From JAUZOB01 sp963692465 (GTDB taxonomy: Bacteria; Bacteroidota; Bacteroidia; Bacteroidales; Prolixibacteraceae): a stretch of DNA of 64,000 nt. Under the pieces are notes generated by a model. It saw only the letters and a list, made by a program, of their open reading frames with translations. It was not told the origin of the DNA and did not search any database. Every line of letters starts with the position of its first letter. Within the stretch, counting starts at the first letter, position 1. The position numbers and the translations under genes were made by a program. The stretch is from NCBI GenBank assembly GCA_963692465.1, contig OY829943.1, positions 1,984,001 through 2,048,000 on the forward strand, given 5' to 3'. Below are positions 36,626-45,027 of the stretch, piece after piece.

Positions 36626-37903
36626 TTATTTACAGACCATGGTGTGAAGGATGAGTTTGTCTGTTTCAACCATTCCGACAGAACCGATCAATCCAACATT
36701 CTGAATTGTTTTCTCAATATCTTTTTCAATAATTCCATCTAAGTGTGAGATTCCTATCCCGTCCATAGATAGAAGAGCAGCTTGAACGGCTGTACAAACA
36801 CCTGCTGATACTTTTAGTGCACAACCGAGTTTCGCTCCGTCACAAATCATTCCGGTTATTCCCCCCGCCATGTTCTTAATGGCATAAACGATTTGCTGAT
36901 AATTGCCTCCGAGTAGATAAGTGATGCCCGTACTGGCACCGGTAGCGGCAACAAGAACGCCGCATAGTGCAGATAAAGGAGCCAGATAACTCTTGATATG
37001 AATGGCAACCAAATTACTGAGGATGAGGGCACGGAAGAGTTTTTCGTCACTGGTGTTTAACTTCTCGGCGATGGCTGTGACAGGAAGGGAGACAACAAGT
37101 CCCTGATTTCCACTACCGGAGTTACTCATAACCGGCATCTGGCAACCGGCCATTCGGGCATCGGAAGCGGCAGAAGTGAGAGCCATGGCATAAGTGAGGA
37201 GATCATCTTTGAGAACACCTTTCTGAATATTCTGATCAATTTTGCGTCCGGTTTGCATCCCATAAGGATGATTAAGACCTTCTTCGGCAATTTGTCGATT
37301 TAGTTGTGCTCCTTCGGCAATAAATTTTACTTTTTTCAGATCGATTTCCTGAGCGAATTCAAGGATTCGTTCGACGGTAAGTCCTTCCGGGTATTCTCTT
37401 GTGGGTTTAACTCCGGGTTTATTGTCTTCTGATTCAAAAAGGACAATTCCGTTTCGTTCAATGTAGGTGATATTTGAATGTCGGTGACGAATAATGACCC
37501 GGGAGGAATTGTTTGCTGCCCGACAGATGCATTCAATATAGAGTAGTTCAGCGTCTTCTTTGTGTTTGATACAAACCCCGCAGTCCTTAACCATCTGGCG
37601 GGCCTCTTCGATTTGTTGTGGTGTAATAGAATTAAGAACTTCAAGTTTTCTTTCTGATTTGCCTCCAATCGCTCCAATCGCAACGGCAATGGGAAGTCCT
37701 GTCATTCCGGTTCCGGGGATTCCGACAGCCATAGCGTTTTTGAGAATATTTCCGCTCACGAAGGTTTCAATATATTCGGGTTTAGAACCAAGTACTTCTG
37801 CGGCTTTTGCTGCGGCGAGGGCTGCGGCGATAGGTTCGGTGCATCCCAGGGCGGGAACGACTTCTCTTCTTAACAGATCGATGAGTTGTTGATTGGTAAC
37901 CAT
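36626..37903 (-). CDS. cyuA: CyuA/UPF0597-type L-cysteine desulfidase
   Basis: 425 residues of the L-serine/cysteine dehydratase alpha-type fold: VVPALGCTEPIAAALAAAKA (Cys21 is a likely cluster ligand), SGNILKNAMAVGIPGTGMTG, MPVMSNSGSGNQG and GMICDGAKLGCALKVSAGVCTA with the remaining conserved cysteines. Family members hold an Fe-S cluster and release sulfide and ammonia from L-cysteine. No adjacent transporter or CyuR-like regulator was seen. Monocistronic. Confidence 0.88.
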   Translation of the reverse strand: MVTNQQLIDLLRREVVPALGCTEPIAAALAAAKAAEVLGSKPEYIETFVSGNILKNAMAVGIPGTGMTGLPIAVAIGAIGGKSERKLEVLNSITPQQIEEARQMVKDCGVCIKHKEDAELLYIECICRAANNSSRVIIRHRHSNITYIERNGIVLFESEDNKPGVKPTREYPEGLTVERILEFAQEIDLKKVKFIAEGAQLNRQIAEEGLNHPYGMQTGRKIDQNIQKGVLKDDLLTYAMALTSAASDARMAGCQMPVMSNSGSGNQGLVVSLPVTAIAEKLNTSDEKLFRALILSNLVAIHIKSYLAPLSALCGVLVAATGASTGITYLLGGNYQQIVYAIKNMAGGITGMICDGAKLGCALKVSAGVCTAVQAALLSMDGIGISHLDGIIEKDIEKTIQNVGLIGSVGMVETDKLILHTMVCK

Positions 37904-37967
37904 GTTTTATAAGAAAATTTCAGGGTGCAAGTTTACGCCATTTCCATGAAGATTAAAAGGATAAAAA

Positions 37968-37998
37968 AAGAGGCATCCTGAAAAAGGATACCTCTTGA
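37968..37998 (-). terminator. Terminator of the ROK kinase gene
   Basis: On the minus strand a 12-bp stem (37985-37996 with 37968-37979, one G-U) and a five-base loop are followed by a long T run. Confidence 0.8.
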
Positions 37999-38018
37999 AC
38001 TAAAATAGAACTAAAAAG

Positions 38019-38993
38019 TTATTTTTTAAGTTCTTTCCATACCAAAGCGCTGGCGCCTATAATAGCGGCATCGCCCGATTTTAGTTGGGAAGGAAGAATT
38101 TTAACTTTATTTTTAAAGATCGGGAGCGTATATTTCTCCATGTAGTCTTTAGTCGGTTTGAAGATATAATCTCCAGCTGCAGTCGGTCCTCCGAAAAGAA
38201 ATATTGCTTCGGGAGAAAGATAGGCAACCGTGTCAGCAAGGGTGCGACCAAGAAGATGACCCGTAATCTCGAAGACTTCTCTTGCAATGGCATCGCCTTT
38301 AACGGCTGCTTCGTAAATAGCTTTTGAATCCAATTCATTGTAAGTGTAATTGGCTAAAAGGCTACTTGTTGCATTGTGTTTGGCAATTAATTCAAAAGCA
38401 GTACGTTTCATTCCCGGAGCGGAGCAATAGGTTTCAAGATGCCCCTTTTGACCGCAACCGCAGTCGCGTCCTTCAGGAACAACGGTGGTGTGGCCTATTT
38501 CGCCGGCAAAACCATCGTGTCCGTATACTACTTCGCCATTAACAACAATACCACTTCCCAGACCGGTTCCAAGGGTAATCATCACGAAATTTTTCATGTT
38601 TTTGGCTCCACCGTAGATTAATTCTCCCAAAGCGGCTGCATTGGCATCGTTGGTTAGTGCGATGGCCGGAAGTTCGAATTTCTCACTAAGTAGTTTCACT
38701 AATGGAACGACTCCTCTGAAGGAGAGGTTGGGAGCAAATTCAATGGCCCCGGTGTAATAATTACCGTTGGGAGCTCCCATCCCAATACCCATAATTTCAA
38801 TATCTGCATTGAGCAGTGTTACTGATTTTATGAGCTCATTAATTGCCGCAGTTACGTCATTGATGTATTGCTCAACATCTCCATGTTTGGGAGTAGGAAT
38901 GGTGTCTTTAACCATTACGTTACCATCCTGATCAACAACTCCAAAAACAGTGTTGGTTCCTCCTATGTCAATACCAATGGATACTTGTTTCAT
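38019..38993 (-). CDS. ROK-family glucokinase/sugar kinase
   Basis: 324 residues (or 325 from the tandem ATG at 38996). N-terminal phosphate loop GIDIGGTNTVFGVVD, LTNDANAAALGE, TLGTGLGSGIVVNG, EIGHTTV and the ROK zinc motif CGCGQKGHLETYCS. Such enzymes act as the major glucokinase in Bacteroidota, but N-acetylmannosamine or fructose kinase is possible. No helix-turn-helix domain, so it is an enzyme and not a ROK repressor. It has its own terminator and a promoter element about 80 bases upstream. Confidence 0.9.
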   Translation of the reverse strand: MKQVSIGIDIGGTNTVFGVVDQDGNVMVKDTIPTPKHGDVEQYINDVTAAINELIKSVTLLNADIEIMGIGMGAPNGNYYTGAIEFAPNLSFRGVVPLVKLLSEKFELPAIALTNDANAAALGELIYGGAKNMKNFVMITLGTGLGSGIVVNGEVVYGHDGFAGEIGHTTVVPEGRDCGCGQKGHLETYCSAPGMKRTAFELIAKHNATSSLLANYTYNELDSKAIYEAAVKGDAIAREVFEITGHLLGRTLADTVAYLSPEAIFLFGGPTAAGDYIFKPTKDYMEKYTLPIFKNKVKILPSQLKSGDAAIIGASALVWKELKK

Positions 38994-39073
38994 CATATTG
39001 ATTTTTGGTTTAAGTCGGTTTATGATTTAACCTTTTTTATATCGCTTCTGTAATTTAATACAACAGATCAGGG

Positions 39074-39081
39074 CAAATTTA
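39074..39081 (-). promoter_or_regulatory. Candidate -7 element for the ROK kinase
   Basis: Minus-strand TAAATTTG fits TAnnTTTG; it would give a leader of roughly 70 bases. Confidence 0.4.
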
Positions 39082-39188
39082 AAAATAATAATCACAATTG
39101 GTAGCACATCCTGAGCTCCCCTTGTAATTTTAATTCATATTAAATCAGCATCTCTAAGCCAGAGTTTAAAGGTTGCTATTGGAATTGT

Positions 39189-39998
39189 TTAATATTTAAA
39201 ATTGCGCTGTCGGCAGGCTTCAAAAACCACAACAGCAGCAGAGGTTGATACGTTCATTGAATCGGCGTCTCCCCGCATCGGGATAATAATATTCTGATCG
39301 GCTGCATCAACCCATTGCGGGGTAATTCCGTCTGATTCGGTTCCCATAACAATAGCCGATGGCTTTTTGAAATCAACGGTGTGGTAGGGAACGGCAGCTC
39401 GTAGATAAGTACAATAAATCGTGATTCCTTTTTGCTTCATCCATGTAATTGCTTCGTCTGAATTACAAACGGCAATTGGTACGCTGAAAAGGCAGCCGAT
39501 GCTGGAACGGACCACGTTGGGATTATAGAGATCGGTCTGGGGATCACATACGATGACTGCATCAATACTGGCGGCATCGGCAGTTCGGAGTAGTGCGCCC
39601 AGATTACCGGGTTTCTCAACAGTTTCGAGTACCAGAAGAAGAGGTGTTTTGGAAAGAGACAGGTTGGAAAGCGAGTGATTGTGAGGTTTTGCAAGAGCAA
39701 CAATTCCTCCGCTATTTTCACGGTAGGCTATCTTTTCGTAAACCTCATGAGACACCGGGTATATCTCAACCTCCGGATTGATTCCTTTTATCCGATCGGT
39801 TAGTTCTTTTTCGGAAAGAAGTCCCTGATCGAAGAATAGACTTTCGAAATGATATTTGTTGACGACAGCAACACGTAATTCTTTAAGACCTTCGATGATG
39901 AAAAGCTCTTGTTTCCTTCGTTCCCTGGCTTTCTGCAAAGGTTGGAAGTTTTTGATTTTGAGATTATGTGTGCTTGTTATTTTTTCTCTAAATTGCAT
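39189..39998 (-). CDS. TrmH/SpoU-family RNA 2'-O-methyltransferase
   Basis: About 269 residues. An N-terminal substrate-binding domain (RERRKQELFIIEGLKELRVA) is followed by the SPOUT knot domain with LLVLETVEKPGNLGALLRTADAA (motif 1), AIVMGTESDGI (motif 2) and IPMRGDADSMNVSTSAAVV (motif 3). It methylates the 2'-hydroxyl of an rRNA or tRNA nucleotide; which one is not visible. Start: either ATG at 39998 or ATG at 40016 (six residues more). Divergent from the methyltransferase at 40079. Confidence 0.9.
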   Translation of the reverse strand: MQFREKITSTHNLKIKNFQPLQKARERRKQELFIIEGLKELRVAVVNKYHFESLFFDQGLLSEKELTDRIKGINPEVEIYPVSHEVYEKIAYRENSGGIVALAKPHNHSLSNLSLSKTPLLLVLETVEKPGNLGALLRTADAASIDAVIVCDPQTDLYNPNVVRSSIGCLFSVPIAVCNSDEAITWMKQKGITIYCTYLRAAVPYHTVDFKKPSAIVMGTESDGITPQWVDAADQNIIIPMRGDADSMNVSTSAAVVVFEACRQRNFKY

Positions 39999-40045
39999 AA
40001 ATAGTTGTAAATGCATTAGGTCTGCGAAGTTAGGTTAAAATCTAT

Positions 40046-40053
40046 TACTTTTG
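40046..40053 (+). promoter_or_regulatory. Candidate -7 element for the 40079 operon
   Basis: TACTTTTG fits TAnnTTTG, 25 bases before the ATG at 40079. Confidence 0.5.
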
Positions 40054-40078
40054 AAATCTGAAAAATAGAAAAATAGCG

Positions 40079-40972
40079 ATGGAACTTCTTACTCCCCATG
40101 GATGGCAGGATTACGAACTGATTGATTGTGGCGGTTTTGAAAAACTGGAACGGTTTGGTAAATACCTATTGATACGCCCTGAGCCCCAGGCTTTATGGAA
40201 TAAAACATTGCCGGAATCGGAGTGGATGCGGATTGCTCATGCCCGGTATGTGCGTGACCGGCAACGAAAATCATATCGGTTTGCTGATGAAGAAAACGGA
40301 GGGTGGCAATTTTACCAGAAGATGCCTGAATCGTGGACGATTACTTATCGGTTAGGAGAACAGATTCTTTCTTTCCGCCTGAATCTGACTTCATTTGGGC
40401 ATATTGGTGTTTTCCCGGAACAGGCTGAGAATTGGCACTATATTTTCGATGCGGTACATTCACTAGGGGAAGGCTGTAAGGTGCTCAATTTATTTGCTTA
40501 TACGGGCGGGGCTTCTCTGGCAGCAAAGGCTGCCGGTGCTGATGTGACTCATGTTGATGCTGTTAAGAATGTGATTAGTTGGGCCCGTGAGAATATGGAA
40601 CTTTCGAAGTTTACAGATATTCGTTGGGTTGTAGAGGATGCTTTAAAATTCATCAAACGGGAGGTGCGAAGAGAGCACCAATATCAGGGAATTATCCTTG
40701 ACCCTCCAGCTTATGGTCGTGGACCGGATGGCGAAAAATGGGTACTCGAAGAGAATTTTAACGAGTTGATGGAGCTTTGCTCTCATTTGCTCTCCGGATC
40801 GGGAAGTTTTTTTGTGCTAAATCTTTATTCTCTTGGGTTTTCGTCGCTAATTGGGAATAATGTGGCTGATTGTTATTTCCAGTCGGATAAGAAGGAGTTT
40901 GGAGAATTTTATCTCGGTTCAAAGTCCGGAGTTAAGTTACCACTGGGAACTTTTCTTCGTTTTAGAAAATAA
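40079..40972 (+). CDS. Class I SAM-dependent RNA methyltransferase (RlmI/RlmK-like domain)
   Basis: 297 residues. The C-terminal half is a Rossmann methyltransferase: VLNLFAYTGGASLAAKAAGA (motif I), VTHVDAVKNVISWARENM, and the catalytic-region motif ILDPPAYGRGPDGEKW (DPPxYG, like rRNA m5C or m2G enzymes). The N-terminal 100 residues are specific to this subfamily and not a PUA domain I can recognise. It is probably a 23S rRNA methyltransferase related to RlmI; the product name is uncertain. It starts a two-gene operon with the pseudouridine synthase, nine bases apart. Confidence 0.83.
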   Translation: MELLTPHGWQDYELIDCGGFEKLERFGKYLLIRPEPQALWNKTLPESEWMRIAHARYVRDRQRKSYRFADEENGGWQFYQKMPESWTITYRLGEQILSFRLNLTSFGHIGVFPEQAENWHYIFDAVHSLGEGCKVLNLFAYTGGASLAAKAAGADVTHVDAVKNVISWARENMELSKFTDIRWVVEDALKFIKREVRREHQYQGIILDPPAYGRGPDGEKWVLEENFNELMELCSHLLSGSGSFFVLNLYSLGFSSLIGNNVADCYFQSDKKEFGEFYLGSKSGVKLPLGTFLRFRK

Positions 40973-40981
40973 TTAGAAATC

Positions 40982-41863
40982 ATGAAATTTAAGGCAGAAA
41001 GAAATAGTTCCCTGATGGATTTTCTTTTGGAACGGAATCCGGGAATGTCAAAAACCAAAGCAAAGAGGATGATTGAAAATAATCAGATTCTGTGTAATGG
41101 AAAAGAATTATCAAGGGCAACGGATCCGGTTGTGGCTGGTGAAGTTATAGAACTTGAACCCCGCCAGATTGAGAAGATTCATAAAACGCATGGACTACCT
41201 GTTAAGATCGTCTATGAAGATCGATGGATTGTAGTGGTCCATAAACCGATAGGTATTATTGCCAGTGGTGATTCAACTCCTGAAAATCCCACTCTTTTTA
41301 CACTTGTTCGTTCATATCTTCGTGAACGTTATGGCAAAAGATGTAATCTTTATCCGGTACATCGTTTGGATCGGGAGGTTGAAGGGTTGATTATGTTTGC
41401 CCGAACGGTCGAAGCACAAACGAAATTGAAGGAAAACTGGAAAGAAGTCAATAAATATTATTTGGCATTAATCAATGGGGTTCCTTCCGAGAAATCGGGA
41501 ACCATTACATCCTGGCTTCGTGAAGAAGATGGGTATGACGTTCATTCTTACGACGAGGAAGTGCCAGGATCAAAGCAGGCAATTACTCATTACCGGGTAT
41601 TGGAAGCGAATGCTTCACGGGCTCTTTTGGAGATTAAACTGGAGACTGGTCGAAAACATCAGATTCGAGTTCACTTATCATCAATGGGGTGGCCTATTGT
41701 GGGAGATAAACGATATGGAGATACCTCTAAAAATACACAAAGAGTTCATCTACTTTCGTATCGGTTGGAATTTACTCATCCGATTAGTGATAAGCAACTT
41801 ATCTTTACTCTTCCTGTTCCAGATGATTTTACCAAATTGTCAATAAAAAAGAATAAGATATAG
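40982..41863 (+). CDS. RluA-family pseudouridine synthase
   Basis: 293 residues: an S4 RNA-binding domain at about 9-60 (GMSKTKAKRMIENNQI) and an RluA catalytic domain with YPVHRLDREVEGLIMFA (catalytic Asp130), KYYLALINGVP and ETGRKHQIRVHLSSMGWPIVGDKRYG. It converts uridines in rRNA or tRNA to pseudouridine; the target base cannot be read from sequence. Its last 40 bases are the left end of the tandem duplication: a copy of this 3' end occurs at about 43361-43390, before the second kinase gene. Confidence 0.93.
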   Translation: MKFKAERNSSLMDFLLERNPGMSKTKAKRMIENNQILCNGKELSRATDPVVAGEVIELEPRQIEKIHKTHGLPVKIVYEDRWIVVVHKPIGIIASGDSTPENPTLFTLVRSYLRERYGKRCNLYPVHRLDREVEGLIMFARTVEAQTKLKENWKEVNKYYLALINGVPSEKSGTITSWLREEDGYDVHSYDEEVPGSKQAITHYRVLEANASRALLEIKLETGRKHQIRVHLSSMGWPIVGDKRYGDTSKNTQRVHLLSYRLEFTHPISDKQLIFTLPVPDDFTKLSIKKNKI

Positions 41864-41916
41864 CGGGTTGTTGCGAAAAAATAAGTTTCTTGCAATAGAA
41901 AAGCACAAAACCTTCT

Positions 41917-43233
41917 ATGAAAGGAATAAAACAGAAAGAGAAAAAGCGTTTTTCTGAATTTGACTCAGAATTCATTAGTCTGTTATGCCTTTTAGGTGTT
42001 TTCCTTTCTTTTATAGGGGGAGTCATTGATTATTTTTTCGAAAGCCCCAATACCGTATATTGGGAAGATATCGCTTTCTTGTTCGTTTTTCTTGGACTTT
42101 ATTTCTGGGGGAAAAAAGCAAACCATATACTTCTCTTAAAAGTTGTCGCTTCCGTAGTAAGTATCGGATATACTGATTATTTGTGGGCTACTTATTATGG
42201 ATCTTATGGTCCGGCAGTTTATTTTTTTATTGCTATATCCGGGTTATTGGTTTTTATCTGGACTGGTAAACAGTTATACTTTGGTGCAGGATGTGTCCTG
42301 TTAAATATTCTGCTTCTTTTCTTTATTGATTACACTTATCCGAAGTTTGTAAGTAATTATAGTTCTTATTTACAACGTATTATTAGTGTTTACACAACAC
42401 TGATTATGTATTGTGCTCTTGTCCTTTTTCTGGTCTATCGGGGACGTAAATACACCTATGCAGCCTACAAAAGAGCGGTCCAATATGATCGGTTGAAGAC
42501 TTCATTTATTGCCAATATCAGCCATGAGGTTCGAACTCCGATGAATGCAATTATTGGATTTAGTCGGTTACTTGAGGATTCGAGCCTGAGTGAGGATGAT
42601 CGAAGGATGTATGTTCAGACAATTATTTCACAGGGGAATAATTTGATGTCACAGATGGAAGGGCTCGTCGATATTTCCAAGATAGAGTCGGAAGATATCT
42701 TAGTGACACAGAATGTTGTGAATTTGAATGATTTGATTGTAGTAGTAGAACATTCATGTCTTTTTTTGAAAAAGAATGAAGTTGAAATTCGAATTTTGGT
42801 TGATGCACAATTTGTACAGCATAAGATCAGATTTGATGCTTTTCATTTTAGAAAGATTCTAAGCAATTTGCTTTCAAATGCACTAAAGAATACTTTTTCT
42901 GGAACAGTCGAGATTGGTTGTAGTATATCGGAGCAGGATGTTTTATTGTTTCGGATTAAAGATACCGGCATTGGAATACCTAAAGAGGAGATTAAAAAGA
43001 TTTTTGATCGTTTTTATCAGATTGACCGAAAAGACAAACAGATTCTAACTGGTGGAATGGGGCTTGGATTGGCAATCTGTCGATCCTTGCTTGATGCAAT
43101 AGGCGGAAGGATATGGGTTGATTCGGAAGAAGGTAAAGGATCGATATTCTATTTTGAAATCCCATTTTGTTTTGAGACAGGTGATAAGTTAAAGGAGACA
43201 ATCAATTGTTTGACTGAAGAAGGATATAATTAG
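41917..43233 (+). CDS. Membrane sensor histidine kinase, copy 1
   Basis: 438 residues. About six membrane helices (residues 19-180) without a large periplasmic sensor, so the input may be membrane-borne. HisKA region NISHEVRTPMNAIIGF (His203), then HATPase_c with N box NLLSNALKNT, G1 DTGIGIPKEE, F box FDRFYQ and G2 GGMGLGLAICRSL. No receiver domain and no adjacent response regulator. The same-length paralogue at 43455 differs through the membrane half but is almost identical in the kinase half. About 50 bases separate it from the pseudouridine synthase gene. Confidence 0.93.
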   Translation: MKGIKQKEKKRFSEFDSEFISLLCLLGVFLSFIGGVIDYFFESPNTVYWEDIAFLFVFLGLYFWGKKANHILLLKVVASVVSIGYTDYLWATYYGSYGPAVYFFIAISGLLVFIWTGKQLYFGAGCVLLNILLLFFIDYTYPKFVSNYSSYLQRIISVYTTLIMYCALVLFLVYRGRKYTYAAYKRAVQYDRLKTSFIANISHEVRTPMNAIIGFSRLLEDSSLSEDDRRMYVQTIISQGNNLMSQMEGLVDISKIESEDILVTQNVVNLNDLIVVVEHSCLFLKKNEVEIRILVDAQFVQHKIRFDAFHFRKILSNLLSNALKNTFSGTVEIGCSISEQDVLLFRIKDTGIGIPKEEIKKIFDRFYQIDRKDKQILTGGMGLGLAICRSLLDAIGGRIWVDSEEGKGSIFYFEIPFCFETGDKLKETINCLTEEGYN

Positions 43234-43360
43234 AGACGATTATAGAAAAGAGGATTGGGTTGCCAATACCATTAAGCATTAGGCGATTGGGTTAAAAGCA
43301 AAAAGACTGCCAGTGGGAAGGTTTCTCTTGTACTAGACTTATGTTTAGATACTCTCACTT

Positions 43361-43454
43361 CAGAGATTTTATCAAATTGTCAATAAAAAACAGGACACAA
43401 CGGATTTTTTTAAAAAAATATGTTTCTTGCAATAAAAAAGAGTAAATCCTTTCC
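43361..43454 (+). repeat. Duplicated leader with a remnant of the pseudouridine synthase 3' end
   Basis: Bases near 43361-43454 repeat 41820-41916 (offset about 1540): the shared stretch runs from the last codons of the pseudouridine synthase gene (GATTTTA, CAAATTGTCAATAAAAAA) through the TTTCTTGCAATA leader of kinase copy 1. This marks the left breakpoint of a tandem duplication of about 1.54 kb. Confidence 0.8.
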
Positions 43455-44771
43455 ATGCGAGGAATAAAAAAGGAAGAGAAAAATAGTTTGGCTGAGTTTG
43501 ACTCGGAATTCATCGGCATATCAAGTCTTTGGGGTGCTTCCCTTTTATTATTTGGGGGGGTCATTGATTGTTTTATTGAAAATCGGAATACATTTTATTG
43601 GGAAGATTTTTGTTTTGTGCTTGTTCTTTTTGGACTTTATTTCTGGGAGAAAAAGGCGAAATATATGTTCTCTTTAAAAGTTGCAGCTTCTATTGTGGGA
43701 GTTGGCTATGCTGATTATTTGTGGTTTATTTATTATGGATCTCATGGCCCGGCTGTCTATTTTTTTATTGTGGTAGCTGGGATATTGGTTTTTATCTGGC
43801 CTAAGAAGTATTTGTATTTTGCTGGGGTATTTGTTTTGTTGGATATTTTGTCGCTTTTTGCGATTGACTATTCATACCCAAATTTTATCGCTAATTATTA
43901 CAGGAATGAAGAGCGGATCATTAGTACATATGTTTTATTGATTATTTATTGCCTGATGGTCCTTATTTTGGTCTACAGAGGGAGGACCTATATTTATACT
44001 GCTTATAAAAGAGCATTGGAATATGATCGGTTGAAGACTTCATTTATTGCCAATATCAGCCATGAGGTTCGAACTCCGATGAATGCAATTATTGGATTTA
44101 GTCGGTTACTTGAGGATTCGAGTCTGAGTGAGGATGATCGAAGGATGTATGTTCAGACAATTATTTCACAGGGGAATAATTTGATGTCACAGATGGAAGG
44201 GCTCGTCGATATTTCCAAGATAGAGTCGGAAGATATCTTAGTGACTCAGAATGTTGTGAATTTGAATGATTTGATTGTAGAGGTGGAACATTCATGTCTT
44301 TCTTTGAAAAAGGATGAGGTCGAAATCCAGACCTCGGTTGATGTGCAATTTGCACAGCATAAGATTAGGTTTGATGCTTTTCATTTTAGGAAGATTCTAA
44401 GCAATTTGCTTTCAAATGCACTAAAGAACACCTTTTCCGGAACAGTCGAGATTGGTTGTCGTATATCGGAGCGGGATGTTTTATTGTTCTGGATTAAAGA
44501 TACTGGCATTGGAATACCTAAAGAGGAGATTAAAAAGATTTTTGATCGTTTTTATCAGATTGACCGAGAAGACAAGCAGTTTCTAAGCGGAGGAATGGGG
44601 CTTGGATTGGCAATCTGCCGATCTCTGCTTGATGCAATAGGAGGAAGGATATGGGTTGATTCGGAAGAAGGTAAAGGATCAATATTCTATTTTGAAATCC
44701 CATTCTGTTTTGAGCCGGAAGAGAAACCAAAGAGAATAGTTGATTTCTTAATAAAGAAAACATTTCTGTAA
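43455..44771 (+). CDS. Membrane sensor histidine kinase, copy 2 (tandem duplicate)
   Basis: 438 residues, same architecture as copy 1: six membrane helices, His203 in NISHEVRTPMN, and intact N, G1, F and G2 boxes. The membrane part is clearly diverged from copy 1 (for example VIDCFIENRNTFYWEDF against VIDYFFESPNTVYWEDI), while the kinase core is close to identical at DNA level, with two base differences by eye between 42482-42740 and the matching 44020-44278. That pattern suggests gene conversion of the kinase part after an older duplication, leaving sensors of different specificity on one signalling output. Confidence 0.93.
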   Translation: MRGIKKEEKNSLAEFDSEFIGISSLWGASLLLFGGVIDCFIENRNTFYWEDFCFVLVLFGLYFWEKKAKYMFSLKVAASIVGVGYADYLWFIYYGSHGPAVYFFIVVAGILVFIWPKKYLYFAGVFVLLDILSLFAIDYSYPNFIANYYRNEERIISTYVLLIIYCLMVLILVYRGRTYIYTAYKRALEYDRLKTSFIANISHEVRTPMNAIIGFSRLLEDSSLSEDDRRMYVQTIISQGNNLMSQMEGLVDISKIESEDILVTQNVVNLNDLIVEVEHSCLSLKKDEVEIQTSVDVQFAQHKIRFDAFHFRKILSNLLSNALKNTFSGTVEIGCRISERDVLLFWIKDTGIGIPKEEIKKIFDRFYQIDREDKQFLSGGMGLGLAICRSLLDAIGGRIWVDSEEGKGSIFYFEIPFCFEPEEKPKRIVDFLIKKTFL

Positions 44772-44804
44772 ATTTCTGTTATTGGTGAAGTCAAACTGGA
44801 AATG

Positions 44805-44879
44805 TGGGTTGTACTGGATTCGAACCAGTGACCCCTACCCTGTCAAGGTAGTGCTCTAAACCAACTGAGCTAACAGCCC
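44805..44879 (-). tRNA. tRNA-Val (anticodon GAC)
   Basis: 75-nt cloverleaf on the minus strand: acceptor GGGCTGT/ACAACCC, D stem GCTC/GAGC, anticodon stem CTACC/GGTAG with loop TTGACAG (anticodon GAC, valine), variable loop GGGTC, T stem ACTGG/CCAGT with loop TTCGAAT, discriminator A. No CCA is encoded. The fourth acceptor pair is C4 against A69, a mismatch. Confidence 0.93.
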
Positions 44880-44895
44880 TTTTTTAAGAGAGTTG

Positions 44896-44925
44896 CAAAG
44901 GTAAATAAAAACACTTTTTTTGCAA
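44896..44925 (-). promoter_or_regulatory. Promoter of tRNA-Val
   Basis: Minus-strand TTG (44923-44925), a 19-base spacer and TACCTTTG (44896-44903) form a complete Bacteroidetes -33/-7 promoter, 17 bases upstream of the tRNA 5' end. Confidence 0.75.
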
Positions 44926-44966
44926 GTTTTATAAACAATTTATAGTTGGAATGTTTGTTATTTGAG

Positions 44967-45010
44967 ATAAAAAAGGTAAAAACAGATAATCCTGCTTTTA
45001 CCTTTTTTAT
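44967..45010. terminator. Terminator of the purine permease operon
   Basis: A 19-bp stem (44967-44985 with 44992-45010, one mismatched or wobble pair), six-base loop, flanked by A and T runs, 17 bases after the permease stop on the minus strand. Confidence 0.85.
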
Positions 45011-45027
45011 TTAAAATATAGGATGAG

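Noticed and set aside
43253..43292. Short direct repeat GATTGGGTT between the two kinase genes
   Set aside because: Nine bases twice in an AT-rich gap; too short to treat as an attachment site or repeat element.
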